Of a DNA stretch of 25,527 bases, positions 6,436-13,955 are shown piece by piece. Made by a program: the position numbers and the translations under genes. The stretch lies in IMG/VR virus record IMGVR_UViG_3300022594_000028, positions 1 to 25,527 of that record. The stretch is one strand, 5' to 3'. The DNA is from a virus. Position 1 is the stretch's first letter; every line of letters begins with the position of its first letter. Under the pieces are notes generated by a model. That model made no database searches and was not told the DNA's origin. It saw only the letters and a list, made by a program, of their open reading frames with translations.

Positions 6436-7758
6436 ATGACAATTCGTAAGTACACCTCCCGATCACAGCAAACAACTATTACTAGTGCGTTTACTTCTGG
6501 GGCTACCTCAATTAACGTAGCGTCTGCATCTACCTTACTGGGTGGCATTCCTGCCTCCTCGCTTACAGGTGGCGTTACATTCACAGTTGTAATTGACCCA
6601 GATACATCGCTTGAAGAAATTGTAGATGTAACCTCTGCCAGTAGTAACAACCTTGTAATTACTCGTAACATTGACGGTTCATCTGCACAGGATCACTCTG
6701 CTGGTGCAGTAGTTCGACACATGGTTATTGGTCGCGATCTTCGCGAACCTAATGCTCATGCTGAAACTGGCACAGGAGTTCACGGTCTTGCATCTACCTC
6801 AGTAGTTGTAGGTACGTTTGATACTCAGACTCTTACCAACAAGACTCTTACTGCTCCAGTAATCACGGGTTTAAGTAATCCAACCAACAGTGGTGATGCA
6901 GCAAACAAAGCGTACGTTGATGTTATTGCTGGATCTGCTACTGCTGCTGCTACCTCAGCAACTTCTGCTGCTGCTAGCGCAACTGCTGCTGCAACCAGCG
7001 CGACAAGCGCGGCTGCTTCTGCTACCGCTGCAGCAACAAGTGCTAACAGTGCTTCTGCTTTTGCAACTACTGCTAGTGGTTCTGCTACTACGGCTACTGC
7101 GCAAGCAACTGCTGCGTCTACATCCGCTACATCTGCAGCGGCATCTGCTACAACTGCTAGCAACTCTGCTACTACCGCGACGACTCAGGCTACTGCTGCT
7201 GCTACATCTGCTACATCAGCGGCTGCGTCAGCAACCGCTGCTGCTACCAGTGCTACATCTGCCGCGGCTTCAGCCACGGCTGCTGCTACTTCTGCTACAT
7301 CTGCTGCTAATAGTTTAACAAGTATAACAGGACAGACTGGTTCTGGCTTAGTCCGTGATATGGGATTGGTCACAGACGCAGATACAACTACATCTACATA
7401 TATAAACATTGCTACCGTACAAGCACAGGCAGCCACAAGCGCAGCATCTGCTGCCACATCTGCTACGGCAGCAGCCACATCTGCTACCTCGGCAGCAGCC
7501 TCGGCTACAACAGCCTCTACGCAGGCTACAGCAGCCGCTACAAGCGCGACTAGCGCAGCAGCCAGTGCTACTGCAGCCGCAACTTCGGCGTCCTCAGCAG
7601 CCACCTCAGCCAGTTCAGCAGCAGCGTCAGCCACAACCGCTGCTTCATTCATTCCGTCTCAAACGGGTAACAGTGGCAAGTTCCTTACCACGAACGGAAC
7701 GACCGCTTCGTGGACATCTCAAACAACTATCGCACCTGATTGGGGTACAGTACCATGA
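6436..7758 (+). CDS. Tail-fibre protein with Ala/Ser/Thr repeat shaft
   Basis: A 440-residue protein. The N-terminal beta domain (residues 12-100) resembles that of the preceding adaptor-like protein and may attach the fibre to the virion. Residues 126-145 carry TQTLTNKTLTAPVI, a motif often seen in phage tail fibres. Residues 166-292 and 329-404 are nearly pure Ala, Ser and Thr with a seven-residue rhythm (AATSATS/AAASATA), expected to form a long trimeric coiled-coil shaft. A short non-repeat piece (residues 293-328) breaks the shaft. The end (SFIPSQTGNSGKFLTTNGTTASW) is a typical fibre connector. ATG at 6436 follows AGGTAG. The stop overlaps the next start as ATGA. Confidence 0.78.
   Translation: MTIRKYTSRSQQTTITSAFTSGATSINVASASTLLGGIPASSLTGGVTFTVVIDPDTSLEEIVDVTSASSNNLVITRNIDGSSAQDHSAGAVVRHMVIGRDLREPNAHAETGTGVHGLASTSVVVGTFDTQTLTNKTLTAPVITGLSNPTNSGDAANKAYVDVIAGSATAAATSATSAAASATAAATSATSAAASATAAATSANSASAFATTASGSATTATAQATAASTSATSAAASATTASNSATTATTQATAAATSATSAAASATAAATSATSAAASATAAATSATSAANSLTSITGQTGSGLVRDMGLVTDADTTTSTYINIATVQAQAATSAASAATSATAAATSATSAAASATTASTQATAAATSATSAAASATAAATSASSAATSASSAAASATTAASFIPSQTGNSGKFLTTNGTTASWTSQTTIAPDWGTVP
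6931..7311 (+). repeat. In-frame Ala/Ser/Thr heptad repeat, block 1
   Basis: About 127 codons built from GCT/GCA, ACT/ACA, TCT/AGC repeated with a 21- to 42-base period. The units share protein sequence but vary in codons, so they are old or kept diverse. All six frames are open in much of it, which produces spurious antisense frames. Confidence 0.8.
7420..7647 (+). repeat. In-frame Ala/Ser/Thr heptad repeat, block 2
   Basis: A second block of about 76 codons with the same amino-acid rhythm as block 1 but a more GC-rich codon choice (GCAGCC, GCCTCG). The two blocks are separated by about 108 bases of ordinary coding sequence. Confidence 0.75.
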
Positions 7759-8213
7759 GTTTCGCTTACCAACGCCGCAGAGGTACAACCGCTGCTCACA
7801 CTTCATTCACTGGCTTGGCTGGAGAACTTACCGTTGACACCGACAAGAATACAGTTGTTGTCCACGATGGTTCTACCGCAGGTGGCTTCCCACTATCCAA
7901 GCAACGTACGGCTTTTGCAAGCACATCAGGAACTACCTACACATTGGCACTTGCTAATGCTGACAACGGTGTAATTACAACCAGCGGTTCTGCTGTCACT
8001 GTAACTGTCCCTGCCTCTGTCTTCAACACAGGCGATGTCATCACCGTGATCCAGAACGGTGCTGGTCAGGTTACCTTCTCAGCAGCAGGTGGAGTAACTA
8101 TCAACTCTACTGGTGCTACTGCTACTGCTCCCAAGATTCGTGCTCAGTATGCAGCGGCTCAGGCTATCTGCACATCGTCTAACGTCTTCACCATTATAGG
8201 AGACATTGCCTAA
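7755..8213 (+). CDS. Tail-fibre protein with Mtd-like N-terminal domain
   Basis: A 152-residue protein. ATG at 7755 overlaps the previous stop (ATGA); an in-frame TTG 15 bases earlier was not chosen. Residues 4-50 have RRRGTTAAHTSFTGLAGEL and TVVVHDGSTAGGFPL, the signature of the small N-terminal beta domain found in many phage fibres (as in the major tropism determinant). Residues 55-152 are a beta-rich segment (VTVTVPASVFNTGDVITVI and VTFSAAGGVTIN). This is probably a fibre or baseplate-tip protein. It has no chaperone-like part. Its TAATG overlap with the next gene joins it to the receptor-binding modules. Confidence 0.7.
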   Translation: MSFAYQRRRGTTAAHTSFTGLAGELTVDTDKNTVVVHDGSTAGGFPLSKQRTAFASTSGTTYTLALANADNGVITTSGSAVTVTVPASVFNTGDVITVIQNGAGQVTFSAAGGVTINSTGATATAPKIRAQYAAAQAICTSSNVFTIIGDIA

Positions 8214-8797
8214 TGACCTCCATCCTCTCAGGCGTAGTTGCCTCGGGTAAGACGGGGCATCTAAGCAATCCTATTGTTGGTTCATTTGATGCGTTGGCTA
8301 CGGTAACGGTAGATGCTAGTGGTGCTTCAAGCGTTACATTTACTAGTATTCCGCAGACATATACTCATCTACAGATTCGCGCTATCGCTCGAAACAGTCA
8401 ATCTGGAAGCACTGACCATTTTGCGCTTTTGCAAATGGGCAATGGCTCGGTAGATACTGGCTCAAACTATTCTACTCACTATCTTTTTGGTGACGGTGCT
8501 TCTGCTGGAGCAGGTGCAGTTGCTAACGGAGCCACTATTTACGCGTCTCTTTCCGTAGACAATGGCGCACTAGCAAATGCTTTCGGTGCTGGAGTTATTG
8601 AAATTCTTGACTATACCAACACAAATAAATACAAAACTGTAAGAGCATTAACTGGCGATGATAGAAATGGCGCTGGTGCCGTATCTCTTTCTTCTGGTTT
8701 GTGGATGAATACGGCAGCAGTTAATACAATTTCATTTACTGTTAGTGCGGCAAACTGGCAGCAGTACACTCAATTCGCACTTTACGGAGTAAAATAA
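8213..8797 (+). CDS. Receptor-binding module 1 of a tandem paralogous set
   Basis: A 194-residue beta-rich protein. It shares a frame of motifs with the next two genes: GASSVTF-x-SIPQ-x-YT near residue 37-52, a NYST...GDGAS segment in the middle, an IEILDYTNTNKYKT segment, then SLSSGLWMNTAAVNTISF and a C-terminal QYTQFALYGVK. This looks like one compact jelly-roll-like domain. The three genes lie in a row in the fibre region, so cell-surface binding is the likely role. No enzymatic motif is visible. Confidence 0.65.
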   Translation: MTSILSGVVASGKTGHLSNPIVGSFDALATVTVDASGASSVTFTSIPQTYTHLQIRAIARNSQSGSTDHFALLQMGNGSVDTGSNYSTHYLFGDGASAGAGAVANGATIYASLSVDNGALANAFGAGVIEILDYTNTNKYKTVRALTGDDRNGAGAVSLSSGLWMNTAAVNTISFTVSAANWQQYTQFALYGVK

Positions 8798-8798
8798 C

Positions 8799-9317
8799 AT
8801 GGGCGTAACTACATCAACAGCCAATGCTGGAAATACAATGGTGCCTTTATTTACTCAAACATTAGGTACGGCAGCCGCATCCGTTACATTCTCATCTATC
8901 CCACAAGGATATACAGATTTATTTGTAGTACTTAATCATAAGTCAGCAAATACATCTGATGGCTCTACTCGATGTGTAACTAATCAGACTGGTTCAATTT
9001 ATTCCACCACATTTCTTGACGGAAATGGCTCATCCGCTTCATCTTTTAGAGATGGAACAAGCGCCTATTTTCGCCCTGGTTTTTTGACAGCAAGCACTAA
9101 AGGTTACGCTACAACAATAATTCAATTTATGAATTATTCAAATACTACGACTTATAAAACAATGCTTACTCGTTATAGTACGGCAGATAACGAAGTATTG
9201 ACAGCAGTTTCTCTTATGGCAAACACTGGTGCTATTAACTCACTTACCTTTAGCACTGATACTACGGGATTTTTTGCTGGCAGTACCTTTACCATCTACG
9301 GCATCCAAGCGGCATAA
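8799..9317 (+). CDS. Receptor-binding module 2 of the tandem set
   Basis: A 172-residue protein that starts one base after the previous stop and has the same order of motifs: ASVTFSSIPQGYTDLFV (residues 27-43), GSIYSTTFLDGNGSSASSF, IIQFMNYSNTTTYKTML, and a C-terminal SLTFSTDTTGFFAGSTF-TIYGIQ. Sequence between the motifs differs strongly from module 1, as expected for fast-evolving binding surfaces. The N-terminal tail (residues 1-20) differs from the others. Role inferred from position and from similarity to its neighbours. Confidence 0.62.
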   Translation: MGVTTSTANAGNTMVPLFTQTLGTAAASVTFSSIPQGYTDLFVVLNHKSANTSDGSTRCVTNQTGSIYSTTFLDGNGSSASSFRDGTSAYFRPGFLTASTKGYATTIIQFMNYSNTTTYKTMLTRYSTADNEVLTAVSLMANTGAINSLTFSTDTTGFFAGSTFTIYGIQAA

Positions 9318-9329
9318 GGGGAAATAACT

Positions 9330-10568
9330 ATGGCAACTGCTAATAACAAAAACTATGTCCTTCTCGAGAGAATCACCGTCGGAGCCTCTGGCGCATCATC
9401 GGTAACCTTCAACAACATTCCTCAGACGGGTTATACCGATTTGAAGGTTGTTGGTTCGCATCGCTCCGATGCGAGTGGTTCAATTTATTCAACTACTTAT
9501 ATTAGATTTAATGGAGATACCAATAACGCTAACTATTCAAGCAAAATGCTTGATGGTGCTGGAAGCGGTACACCAACATCTTTTGCCAATTACTTATATT
9601 GGGTTGGTCAAGGCGCTACATCTACTACTAATACTTTTGCAAGTAGTGAAATGTATATTCCTAACTATACAAGTTCTAATAAGAAGTCAGTTAGTTTTGA
9701 ATCCGTAATAGAAAACAATGCTACAGGTGCTTACATTGATCTTGGAGCAGGATTATGGCAAGGCACAAGTGCAATTACTTCAATCACTATTTATAACAAT
9801 GGTTCAAATTACTTGCAATACTCCACCTTCTCCCTCTACGCCCTCAGCGCAGTAGGCACAACACCTACTATCGCTCCTTACGCTAGCGGCGGAGACATTA
9901 TCCAAACAGACGGCACTTATTGGTATCACGCTTTTATCAACTCGGGATTCTTTACGCCTAATAAGGGCATGTCGTGTGATTACCTCGTTGTCGCAGGTGG
10001 TGGCGGTGGCGGTGCTTCTGATGGCGGTGGTGGCGGAGGCGCGGGTGGACTTCGTTCAACAGTAACTACTACTGGTGGTGGAGGCTCTCTTGAGTCTGCC
10101 CTATCACTCGCTGCCAATACTTCATATACAGTAACCATTGGCGCAGGCGGCGCTGGTGGTGCAGTAGGTTATGGAAATAGAGGAGCATCTGGCAGTAACT
10201 CAGTCTTTGCATCCATCACTTCAGTAGGTGGTGGCGGTGGAGGCGCTGGCAGTGTCGGCGCAAACTATTCATCACATAATGGTGGTAACGGTGGAAGCGG
10301 TGTTGCTATCTCTGCACTTGCAACTATCACTGGAACTGGTGTAAGTAATTATTACGCAGGTGGCGGTGGCGGTGGTGCAGGTGATGGTAGTGGTGGAACT
10401 GGTGGAACTGGCTCTGCTGGAGGCGGAAACGGTGGTGGGTTTTACGGAAATTCTGGAACTGCCGCAACTGCCAACACTGGTTCTGGAGGAGGAGCGGCTG
10501 CTTACGGCGGCGGCGATTCAGGCGGAGCAGGTGGTTCAGGTATCGTAATCGTGAGGTACGCAATCTAA
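9330..10568 (+). CDS. Receptor-binding module 3 fused to a glycine-rich adhesin domain
   Basis: A 412-residue protein. Residues 17-172 repeat the module of the two preceding genes (GASSVTFNNIPQTGYTDLKV, SEMYIPNYTSSNKKS, GLWQGTSAITSITIY, QYSTFSLYALS). Residues 173-218 are a connector (FFTPNKGMSCDYLVVAGGG begins the next part). Residues 222-412 are glycine-rich with repeated GGGGGGA and GGAGG blocks split by variable loops, ending in GGSGIVIVRYAI, a common ending of phage Gly-rich fibre proteins. Known adhesins with this composition stack polyglycine helices and bind host outer-layer receptors through the loops. The start at 9330 follows GGGGAAATAACT. The most likely primary host-range determinant of the window. 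Confidence 0.72.
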   Translation: MATANNKNYVLLERITVGASGASSVTFNNIPQTGYTDLKVVGSHRSDASGSIYSTTYIRFNGDTNNANYSSKMLDGAGSGTPTSFANYLYWVGQGATSTTNTFASSEMYIPNYTSSNKKSVSFESVIENNATGAYIDLGAGLWQGTSAITSITIYNNGSNYLQYSTFSLYALSAVGTTPTIAPYASGGDIIQTDGTYWYHAFINSGFFTPNKGMSCDYLVVAGGGGGGASDGGGGGGAGGLRSTVTTTGGGGSLESALSLAANTSYTVTIGAGGAGGAVGYGNRGASGSNSVFASITSVGGGGGGAGSVGANYSSHNGGNGGSGVAISALATITGTGVSNYYAGGGGGGAGDGSGGTGGTGSAGGGNGGGFYGNSGTAATANTGSGGGAAAYGGGDSGGAGGSGIVIVRYAI

Positions 10569-10843
10569 TGGCAACATACTACGCAAAGATAGAAGATAAT
10601 AAAGTTACTCAAGTTATCGTTGCAAGTGCTGACTTTGTGGCAACGCAAGAAGGTACTTGGGTAGAGACATTTATGGATGGCGGCAAGCATTACAACTATG
10701 CTGGCATCGGATATGGCTGGGACGGCACAGGGTTCTTCCCACCACAGTGCCATCCAGAAGCAGTACTAAACAAGACAACTTACCTATGGGATTGCACCAA
10801 CGCAGACCATACGATCACACCAATGGAGACACCAAATGTCTGA
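10568..10843 (+). CDS. Small conserved fibre-associated protein
   Basis: A 91-residue protein beginning ATYYAKIEDNKVTQVIVASA and continuing with EGTWVETF, NYAGIGYGWD and FFPPQCHPEA. This arrangement (Y-A-K-I-x-D-N-x-V-x-Q-V-I-V, then NYAGIGY) is seen in small proteins next to tail fibres in many environmental phages. Such proteins are thought to be fibre caps or assembly factors; I am sure of the type but not the role. The TAATG start overlap and 8-base overlap with the following gene indicate co-expression. Confidence 0.65.
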   Translation: MATYYAKIEDNKVTQVIVASADFVATQEGTWVETFMDGGKHYNYAGIGYGWDGTGFFPPQCHPEAVLNKTTYLWDCTNADHTITPMETPNV

Positions 10844-11069
10844 TACACCTACACGCATCGAAGTAGACTGCACCACTGGTGAAGTCAAGGAGATTCCTCT
10901 AACTCCAGATGAGATCGCAGCAAACAATCAAGCAGCAGCACAGGCAGCAGCAGATGCTGCAGCCCGCGAAGCAGCAGCACAGGCTGAGGCTGACGCAAAA
11001 TTAGCAGCACAGGCAAAGTTGCAGGCACTTGGTTTAACTGGCGAAGAGATCGCAGCAATCACTAAGTAA
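10836..11069 (+). CDS. Small Ala/Gln-rich coiled-coil protein
   Basis: A 77-residue protein overlapping the previous gene by 8 bases. After a short N-terminal beta part (TRIEVDCTTGEVKEIPLTPDE), residues 28-65 form an Ala/Gln/Glu-rich helix (AQAAADAAAREAAAQAE pattern), and the end (LGLTGEEIAAITK) is a short amphipathic helix. It resembles small tail proteins that follow fibre genes and could be an assembly chaperone or a trimerising stalk piece. Confidence 0.58.
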   Translation: MSDTPTRIEVDCTTGEVKEIPLTPDEIAANNQAAAQAAADAAAREAAAQAEADAKLAAQAKLQALGLTGEEIAAITK

Positions 11070-11147
11070 ATGCTTGACGAGTTTGCTGATGCCCCACGCC
11101 ATCCGTTGGATGGGGTAGATGATATGGAACAATCAATACTATTTTAA
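11070..11147 (+). CDS. Possible 25-residue peptide
   Basis: ATG at 11070 directly follows the previous stop and the frame ends with TAA at 11145-11147, just before the ribosome-binding site of the next gene. The peptide is acidic (MLDEFADAPRHPL region, then DGVDDMEQSILF). Its exact fit in the gap is suggestive, but such a short frame may occur by chance. Confidence 0.3.
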   Translation: MLDEFADAPRHPLDGVDDMEQSILF

Positions 11148-11156
11148 GGAGTGCCC

Positions 11157-13130
11157 ATGTCGGGTCGTGACATTACCGAAGGTCGTGCAACGCGAGCCAT
11201 TGCTGTAGACATGAGCATGGGTTCAGGAAGTATCTGGCAAAACACTGGTATCCAGTATGACTTTGCTATTGGTGGTATTCCTTTCCTTGCTGGTATTACT
11301 GAAAAAGATCCATACATCCGTTCAACTGCACAGTTCCGTAAGAACCAATTCGATTCACTCCGTGATCCAGGCGAGCAGTCACTATCTACATGGTGGCTGC
11401 GTAGCCAGTCGTCTTTTCATACAGGTGCAGGTATAAACTTCTACGATCCATTTGCTAATCCATATAGCCCTACCCTTGGATCTAACTCATACCGTTATGA
11501 CAAGTCATTAGGTGTAGAAACATTTGATACTGAAGGACAAGTAACATTACTCAACCGTCCTAACTTAACGCAGACAACTACATCTGCAACTGAAATCTTT
11601 TCAGTACAAGTATCAGGTGCTGATCGTATTCTTGTACATGATGGTGCTGCAATTAAATTAACTGATGGCACTACAAGTGGCATGACTACGTTATCTTCTG
11701 GCGTATCCTCTACCATCTACGCTTCATGCTCCGATGGAACTAAGGCTTACTACATTGACGCAGCGCACATTGTTAGCGTGCCACTTACTGGTGGTTCTAC
11801 TAGCGCAGTGCGTAACATATCAGGAACAGTTACATCTGCAAAGATGGCATATGTTAAAGAGCGTTTAATTGTAGGTATTAACAATGCTATCTATGAAGTA
11901 CCCGCCACGGGTGGCGGTGGTTCTATGCCGTCTCCGCTTTATACTCACCCAGATCCTAACTGGCGTTGGACTGGTATAGCAGAAGGTGGCACAGCCATCT
12001 ATGCATCAGGTTATGTAGGCACACAATCATCTGTAGTTAAGTTTACTCTTGATAACAGCGGCGTATTACCTACACTTACCTCAGCAATTACAGCCGTTGT
12101 AGTACCAGATGGTGAGATTATCCATAACATTTATATCCATCTTATGGCATATATAATCATTGGCACTAGCAAGGGCGTACGCATTGGTGCTATAGATAAC
12201 CAAGGTGCTATCACCTACGGTGGTCTTATGATTGATACCGACTATCCTATCCGTGGAATGATGGGACATGATAGTTATATCTATTGTGCTGGTACATTTG
12301 ATAACATTGTAGATGGTGCTTTGTATCCAGGTGTATATGTAATTAACTTAGGCAGTGAGATCTCTGCTGGTACATTTCAGTTTGCTTATTCAACGCATGT
12401 GTATGCTGAAGCCTATACAAATCATAATGCTGTTGACGTTTGCTTCTTGGGTAACACTACACAACTAGCCTTCCTTGTAGGTACTGCTGTTAAAACAATT
12501 CAACCTGCGGCTACTAGCCTATGGGTGCAGTCAGCCACAGAACTATATCCATCTGGCTGGTTACAGACTGGTTACATTCGGTATAACACACTGGAACAAA
12601 AGAACTTTAAGCGCATTGTAGGTCGTGGTAATTACGCAAATGGTTCTATGACTATATCAACACACGATCTTGGTGGCAATCTATACGACGCAGTTTCGTA
12701 TGACGCTAGCATTGGTAACCCAGAAGTTACAATCACGCAACCAACAGGCGCGCAAGACGCGCTGGGGTTGCGCTTTACATTGTACAGAGACGGAACAGAT
12801 AACACACTTGGTCCAGTCTTTAAGGGCTATCAGTTAAAAGCAGTACCCGCTTCACCCCGTACAAGAATTATCAAGGCTCCGTTGCTTTGTTATGACGTAG
12901 ACACTGATAAGTACAACTCATCCGTTGGATATGAAGGCTATGCTGCAGAGAAGTTGTTTGCACTAGAGAACATTGAAGCAGCAGGTGACGTTGTCACATG
13001 GCAAGACTTCCGCACTGGCGAGATTGCTCAGTGTTTAATCGAGGAGATTATCTTTACAGATACAACTCCACCTGATAAGAAACTTACAGGCTTCGGCGGT
13101 ATTGTTTCCCTGACCATTAGAACGGTATAA
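11157..13130 (+). CDS. Large tail protein (beta-propeller-like)
   Basis: A 657-residue protein, the largest in the window. AAGGAG (11146-11151) decides the ATG at 11157 over an in-frame GTG six bases earlier. The N-terminal 100 residues contain DSLRDPGEQSLSTWWLRSQ. Residues 110-430 have many repeated short beta stretches (for example DRILVHDGAAIKLTDG, KAYYIDAAHIVSVPL, GTAIYASGYVG, SYIYCAGTFD), the look of WD-like or tail-tube beta-propeller blades. The C-terminal part has YASPRTRII-like and VVTWQDFRTGEIAQCLIEEI segments, resembling domains that close minor tail proteins. Likely a tail hub, nozzle or fibre-attachment protein of a short or simple tail. No enzyme motif was identified. Confidence 0.6.
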   Translation: MSGRDITEGRATRAIAVDMSMGSGSIWQNTGIQYDFAIGGIPFLAGITEKDPYIRSTAQFRKNQFDSLRDPGEQSLSTWWLRSQSSFHTGAGINFYDPFANPYSPTLGSNSYRYDKSLGVETFDTEGQVTLLNRPNLTQTTTSATEIFSVQVSGADRILVHDGAAIKLTDGTTSGMTTLSSGVSSTIYASCSDGTKAYYIDAAHIVSVPLTGGSTSAVRNISGTVTSAKMAYVKERLIVGINNAIYEVPATGGGGSMPSPLYTHPDPNWRWTGIAEGGTAIYASGYVGTQSSVVKFTLDNSGVLPTLTSAITAVVVPDGEIIHNIYIHLMAYIIIGTSKGVRIGAIDNQGAITYGGLMIDTDYPIRGMMGHDSYIYCAGTFDNIVDGALYPGVYVINLGSEISAGTFQFAYSTHVYAEAYTNHNAVDVCFLGNTTQLAFLVGTAVKTIQPAATSLWVQSATELYPSGWLQTGYIRYNTLEQKNFKRIVGRGNYANGSMTISTHDLGGNLYDAVSYDASIGNPEVTITQPTGAQDALGLRFTLYRDGTDNTLGPVFKGYQLKAVPASPRTRIIKAPLLCYDVDTDKYNSSVGYEGYAAEKLFALENIEAAGDVVTWQDFRTGEIAQCLIEEIIFTDTTPPDKKLTGFGGIVSLTIRTV

Positions 13131-13131
13131 T
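13102..13131 (+). promoter_or_regulatory. Candidate promoter for the lysis cassette
   Basis: TTGTTT (13102-13107) and a perfect TATAAT (13126-13131) are separated by 18 bases. The ATG of the next gene starts 6 bases after the -10 hexamer and has only a weak ribosome-binding site, which would fit a leaderless transcript. The TATAAT overlaps the stop codon of the large tail gene, so chance is possible. Confidence 0.3.
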
Positions 13132-13136
13132 TTGAA

Positions 13137-13391
13137 ATGTCCTCAGACGTAGCCACAATTGTTTATTCATATTTCTTTGTAACTGCAGCAGTACTAGCAG
13201 GCATCAGCATGGTAGCCAAGCATACTATCCGCACACATACTGATGAACTTAAAGATAAGTTAGCAAAGATTGAATACGCTTTATACAATGACGGACACAC
13301 TGGACTTATCAATAAGGTAGATCAACTGATCGAGAACCAAAACATTATTAAAATTGATGTAGAAGTTATGAAGGCAAAGGCGGAACAGTAA
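13137..13391 (+). CDS. Small membrane protein with coiled coil, lysis-associated
   Basis: An 84-residue protein with one transmembrane segment (about residues 7-27, VYSYFFVTAAVLAGISMVA) and a charged helical tail (residues 33-84) with coiled-coil character (DELKDKLAKIEYAL, then INKVDQLIENQNIIKIDVEVMKA). The layout N-out or N-in TM plus cytoplasmic coiled coil is seen in holin-like and antiholin-like proteins beside phage endolysins. There is no clear Shine-Dalgarno sequence. The stop overlaps the next ATG (TAATG). Confidence 0.55.
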   Translation: MSSDVATIVYSYFFVTAAVLAGISMVAKHTIRTHTDELKDKLAKIEYALYNDGHTGLINKVDQLIENQNIIKIDVEVMKAKAEQ

Positions 13392-13480
13392 TGGGATTTA
13401 CTACTATACTTCCAGAGCCAGCATGGGGCACACCTACAATTCCTACACCCGACTGGTATGAGGATGAAGATGACGAATAG
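13391..13480 (+). CDS. Possible 29-residue acidic peptide
   Basis: A short frame with TAATG overlap to the preceding gene. The peptide has a Pro/Thr-rich middle (PEPAWGTPTIPTPDWY) and an acidic end (EDEDDE). Its end overlaps the endolysin start in another frame and contains the endolysin ribosome-binding site, so it may serve to carry ribosomes into that gene. Function unknown. Confidence 0.4.
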   Translation: MGFTTILPEPAWGTPTIPTPDWYEDEDDE

Positions 13481-13955
13481 TATTCAAGCACAAGCAGTAG
13501 TAGCCAAGGCTAAGTCACACCTAGGTTACAAAGAAGGTACTAACAACAACACGATCTTTGGTACATGGGCAGGCATGAACCACCAGCCATGGTGCGCTAT
13601 GTTTGTATCGTATGTATTTAATGAGGCAGGTTGCTTAGATTTAATCAAGCAGAACGCAAAGGGATTTGCGTCATGCATACAGATGAATCAGTGGGCACAT
13701 GCTAAAGGCATGGCAGTTAGCCTATCTGAAATTCAGGCTGGAGATATTCTTCTCTTTGCTTTTACAGGCACACAGCCTGAGCACACTGGCATTGCACTAG
13801 GACCTATCGATCCTCACACGCATTTAATTCCTACTATCGAAGGCAATACTGCCGATAGCCACGCAGGTAACCAAGCAAACGGTGACGGCGTGTACTTAAA
13901 GTACCGAGCACAGACCTCAGTATGTGCCGTTATCAGACCGAAATGGAGCAAGTAA
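13470..13955 (+). CDS. CHAP-domain endolysin (amidase or endopeptidase)
   Basis: A 161-residue protein. GAGGA (13460-13464) favours ATG at 13470; two in-frame ATGs lie just upstream (13458, 13464). The CHAP fold of NlpC/P60-like cysteine peptidases is shown by PWCAMFVSYVF (catalytic C42), EHTGIALG (catalytic H105) and TIEGNT (E124/N126 region). Such enzymes cut peptidoglycan peptides or amide bonds. The whole protein is catalytic domain; no separate cell-wall-binding domain or signal peptide is visible, so it needs a holin to reach the wall. It is followed directly by a holin-like gene (TAATG overlap), a standard lysis pair. Confidence 0.85.
   Translation: MTNSIQAQAVVAKAKSHLGYKEGTNNNTIFGTWAGMNHQPWCAMFVSYVFNEAGCLDLIKQNAKGFASCIQMNQWAHAKGMAVSLSEIQAGDILLFAFTGTQPEHTGIALGPIDPHTHLIPTIEGNTADSHAGNQANGDGVYLKYRAQTSVCAVIRPKWSK

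Noticed and set aside
6014-6475. 153-codon minus-strand frame opposite the adaptor-like gene
   Set aside because: Covers a well-supported plus gene, runs across its end, has no ribosome-binding site, and its product has no recognisable domain.
6825-7652. Long open frames on the minus strand and in other plus frames over the fibre shaft
   Set aside because: They are produced by the Ala/Ser/Thr repeat, in which stop codons are rare in every frame; products are low-complexity Leu/Gln- or Ala/Val-rich and have no ribosome-binding sites.
9990-10560. CRISPR-like or tandem DNA repeat in the GGN-rich segment
   Set aside because: The repetition is at codon level (glycine), with variable unit length and no spacer structure.
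10327-10563. Minus-strand frame rich in Arg, His and Leu inside the glycine-rich fibre gene
   Set aside because: Mirror of the GGN codons; no start signal and composition is typical of a shadow frame.
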